DNA of 48,197 nt. Source: an uncultured Erysipelotrichaceae bacterium. GTDB taxonomy: Bacteria; Bacillota_I; Bacilli_A; RF39; UBA660. A program made the position numbers and the translations under genes. Location: positions 1 through 48,197 of the forward strand of contig CACZQV010000079.1 in assembly GCA_902783435.1 (NCBI GenBank), read 5' to 3'. Below, piece by piece: positions 47,967 to 48,197 of the stretch (its first letter is position 1; every line of letters starts with the position of its first letter). The notes beneath the pieces were generated by a model. The model was not told the DNA's origin. It did no database searches and saw nothing but the letters and a program-made list of their open reading frames with translations.

Positions 47967-48197
47967 GTGGCTGATTATGAAGCAAGAAGAGAAGATGATG
48001 GTCCAACTGAACAAGATCGTCAGAATGCAAAAAATACAACTAGAGTAGCTGCAAAAGCAGCTGGTGCTTACTTAGGGGGAGAAGCTGGAGCAAAGGCTGT
48101 CGATTTAGTATCTAAAACAAAACTTGGTGATAAAGCATTAGATATAGCATCTGCGCCAATTAAATATAATAAGATTGCTAGAAATGTTAATAATAAA
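47967..48197 (+). CDS. Start of an unidentified T4SS-linked protein (cut by window end)
   Basis: 77 codons from GTG 47967, with TAGGTGGTGAT upstream, open to the window end. It begins (M)ADYEARREDDGPTEQDRQNAK, an acidic segment, then an Ala/Gly-rich stretch (AAKAAGAYLGGEAGAKAVD) like the low-complexity heads of several Gram-positive T4SS proteins. The position after virB4 is where such systems usually encode a cell-wall hydrolase or a large membrane component. Identity cannot be decided from this part. Confidence 0.65.
   Translation, partial: MADYEARREDDGPTEQDRQNAKNTTRVAAKAAGAYLGGEAGAKAVDLVSKTKLGDKALDIASAPIKYNKIARNVNNK

Noticed and set aside
28223..48197. Reading the right-hand 20 kb as a standard integrative conjugative element
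   Set aside because: No relaxase, coupling protein, integrase, att repeats or composition change is visible inside the window; a Tad set is not part of known ICEs. Sequence beyond the window could change this.
1..48197. Mycoplasma-type genetic code (TGA = Trp)
   Set aside because: The large ORFs are intact under the standard code with TGG for Trp, and no in-frame TGA was found inside any called gene.
1..48197. CRISPR arrays, rRNA, tRNA genes, insertion sequences
   Set aside because: I saw no regularly spaced repeats, no tRNA or rRNA-like segments and no transposase-like ORF on either strand.

Overview
The window is a very AT-rich, gene-dense bacterial chromosome segment. It reads as a low-GC Firmicute of the class Bacilli, probably one of the uncultured gut lineages near Erysipelotrichales/RF39; that placement is inferred from gene content and synteny. 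Trp is TGG throughout the genes called here, so this is the standard bacterial code and not the Mycoplasma code. TGA is nonetheless almost absent as a stop: by my count of 51 terminated genes, 30 end in TAA, 19 in TAG and 2 in TGA, and both TGAs lie in ATGA start/stop overlaps.

Layout. 0-1.5 kb: the 3' end of an unknown gene, a small soluble protein and a DUF5684-type membrane protein. 1.5-5.0 kb: an anaerobic (class III) ribonucleotide reductase operon in which the glycyl-radical C-terminus appears to be a separate 50-residue gene between nrdD and nrdG. 5.0-12 kb: a Fic protein with a small upstream partner ORF, MTA/SAH nucleosidase, a membrane-anchored lytic-transglycosylase-like protein on the minus strand, an alpha/beta hydrolase, an hsp20 gene under a clear CIRCE/HrcA operator, rluD and two unknown genes. 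12-19.5 kb: an acyl-CoA-synthetase-like enzyme, a hybrid histidine kinase with its own Hpt domain, TspO, and a GluP-like rhomboid with an unknown partner gene.

19.5-27.6 kb is the conserved Bacilli block ireB-ruvX-DUF1292-mltG-trmR-trhP1-trhP2-(dgt)-greA. It covers cell-wall control, transglycosylation and tRNA wobble mo5U synthesis. Two genes interrupt it between trmR and trhP1. One of them fuses a VirB2-like two-helix pilin domain to an NlpC/P60 peptidoglycan hydrolase.

28-48 kb, the most interesting part, is a long plus-strand cluster for a cell-surface machine that mixes two secretion/pilus classes. Surface genes come first: two membrane proteins, a class B-like sortase and a 974-residue cysteine-rich secreted protein. 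Next are Tad (Flp, type IVc) pilus genes: a pseudopilin-like protein, CpaB/RcpC, the CpaF ATPase, TadB, TadC, a 54-residue Flp-like pilin, two paralogous TadE-like pseudopilins and a TadZ/CpaE-like protein. Without interruption these are followed by type IV secretion (T4SS) genes: two VirB2-like pilins, a VirB6/TrbL-like channel protein, PrgI, and VirB4 encoded as two overlapping ORFs. The window ends inside the next gene. No relaxase, VirD4 coupling protein, integrase or prepilin peptidase is seen in the window, so a conjugative role is not supported here. A chromosomal surface, adhesion or export apparatus is the inference.

Most units are separated by short hairpin terminators that often include the stop codon of the preceding gene. 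Promoters are mostly of the extended -10 type (TGNTATAAT).
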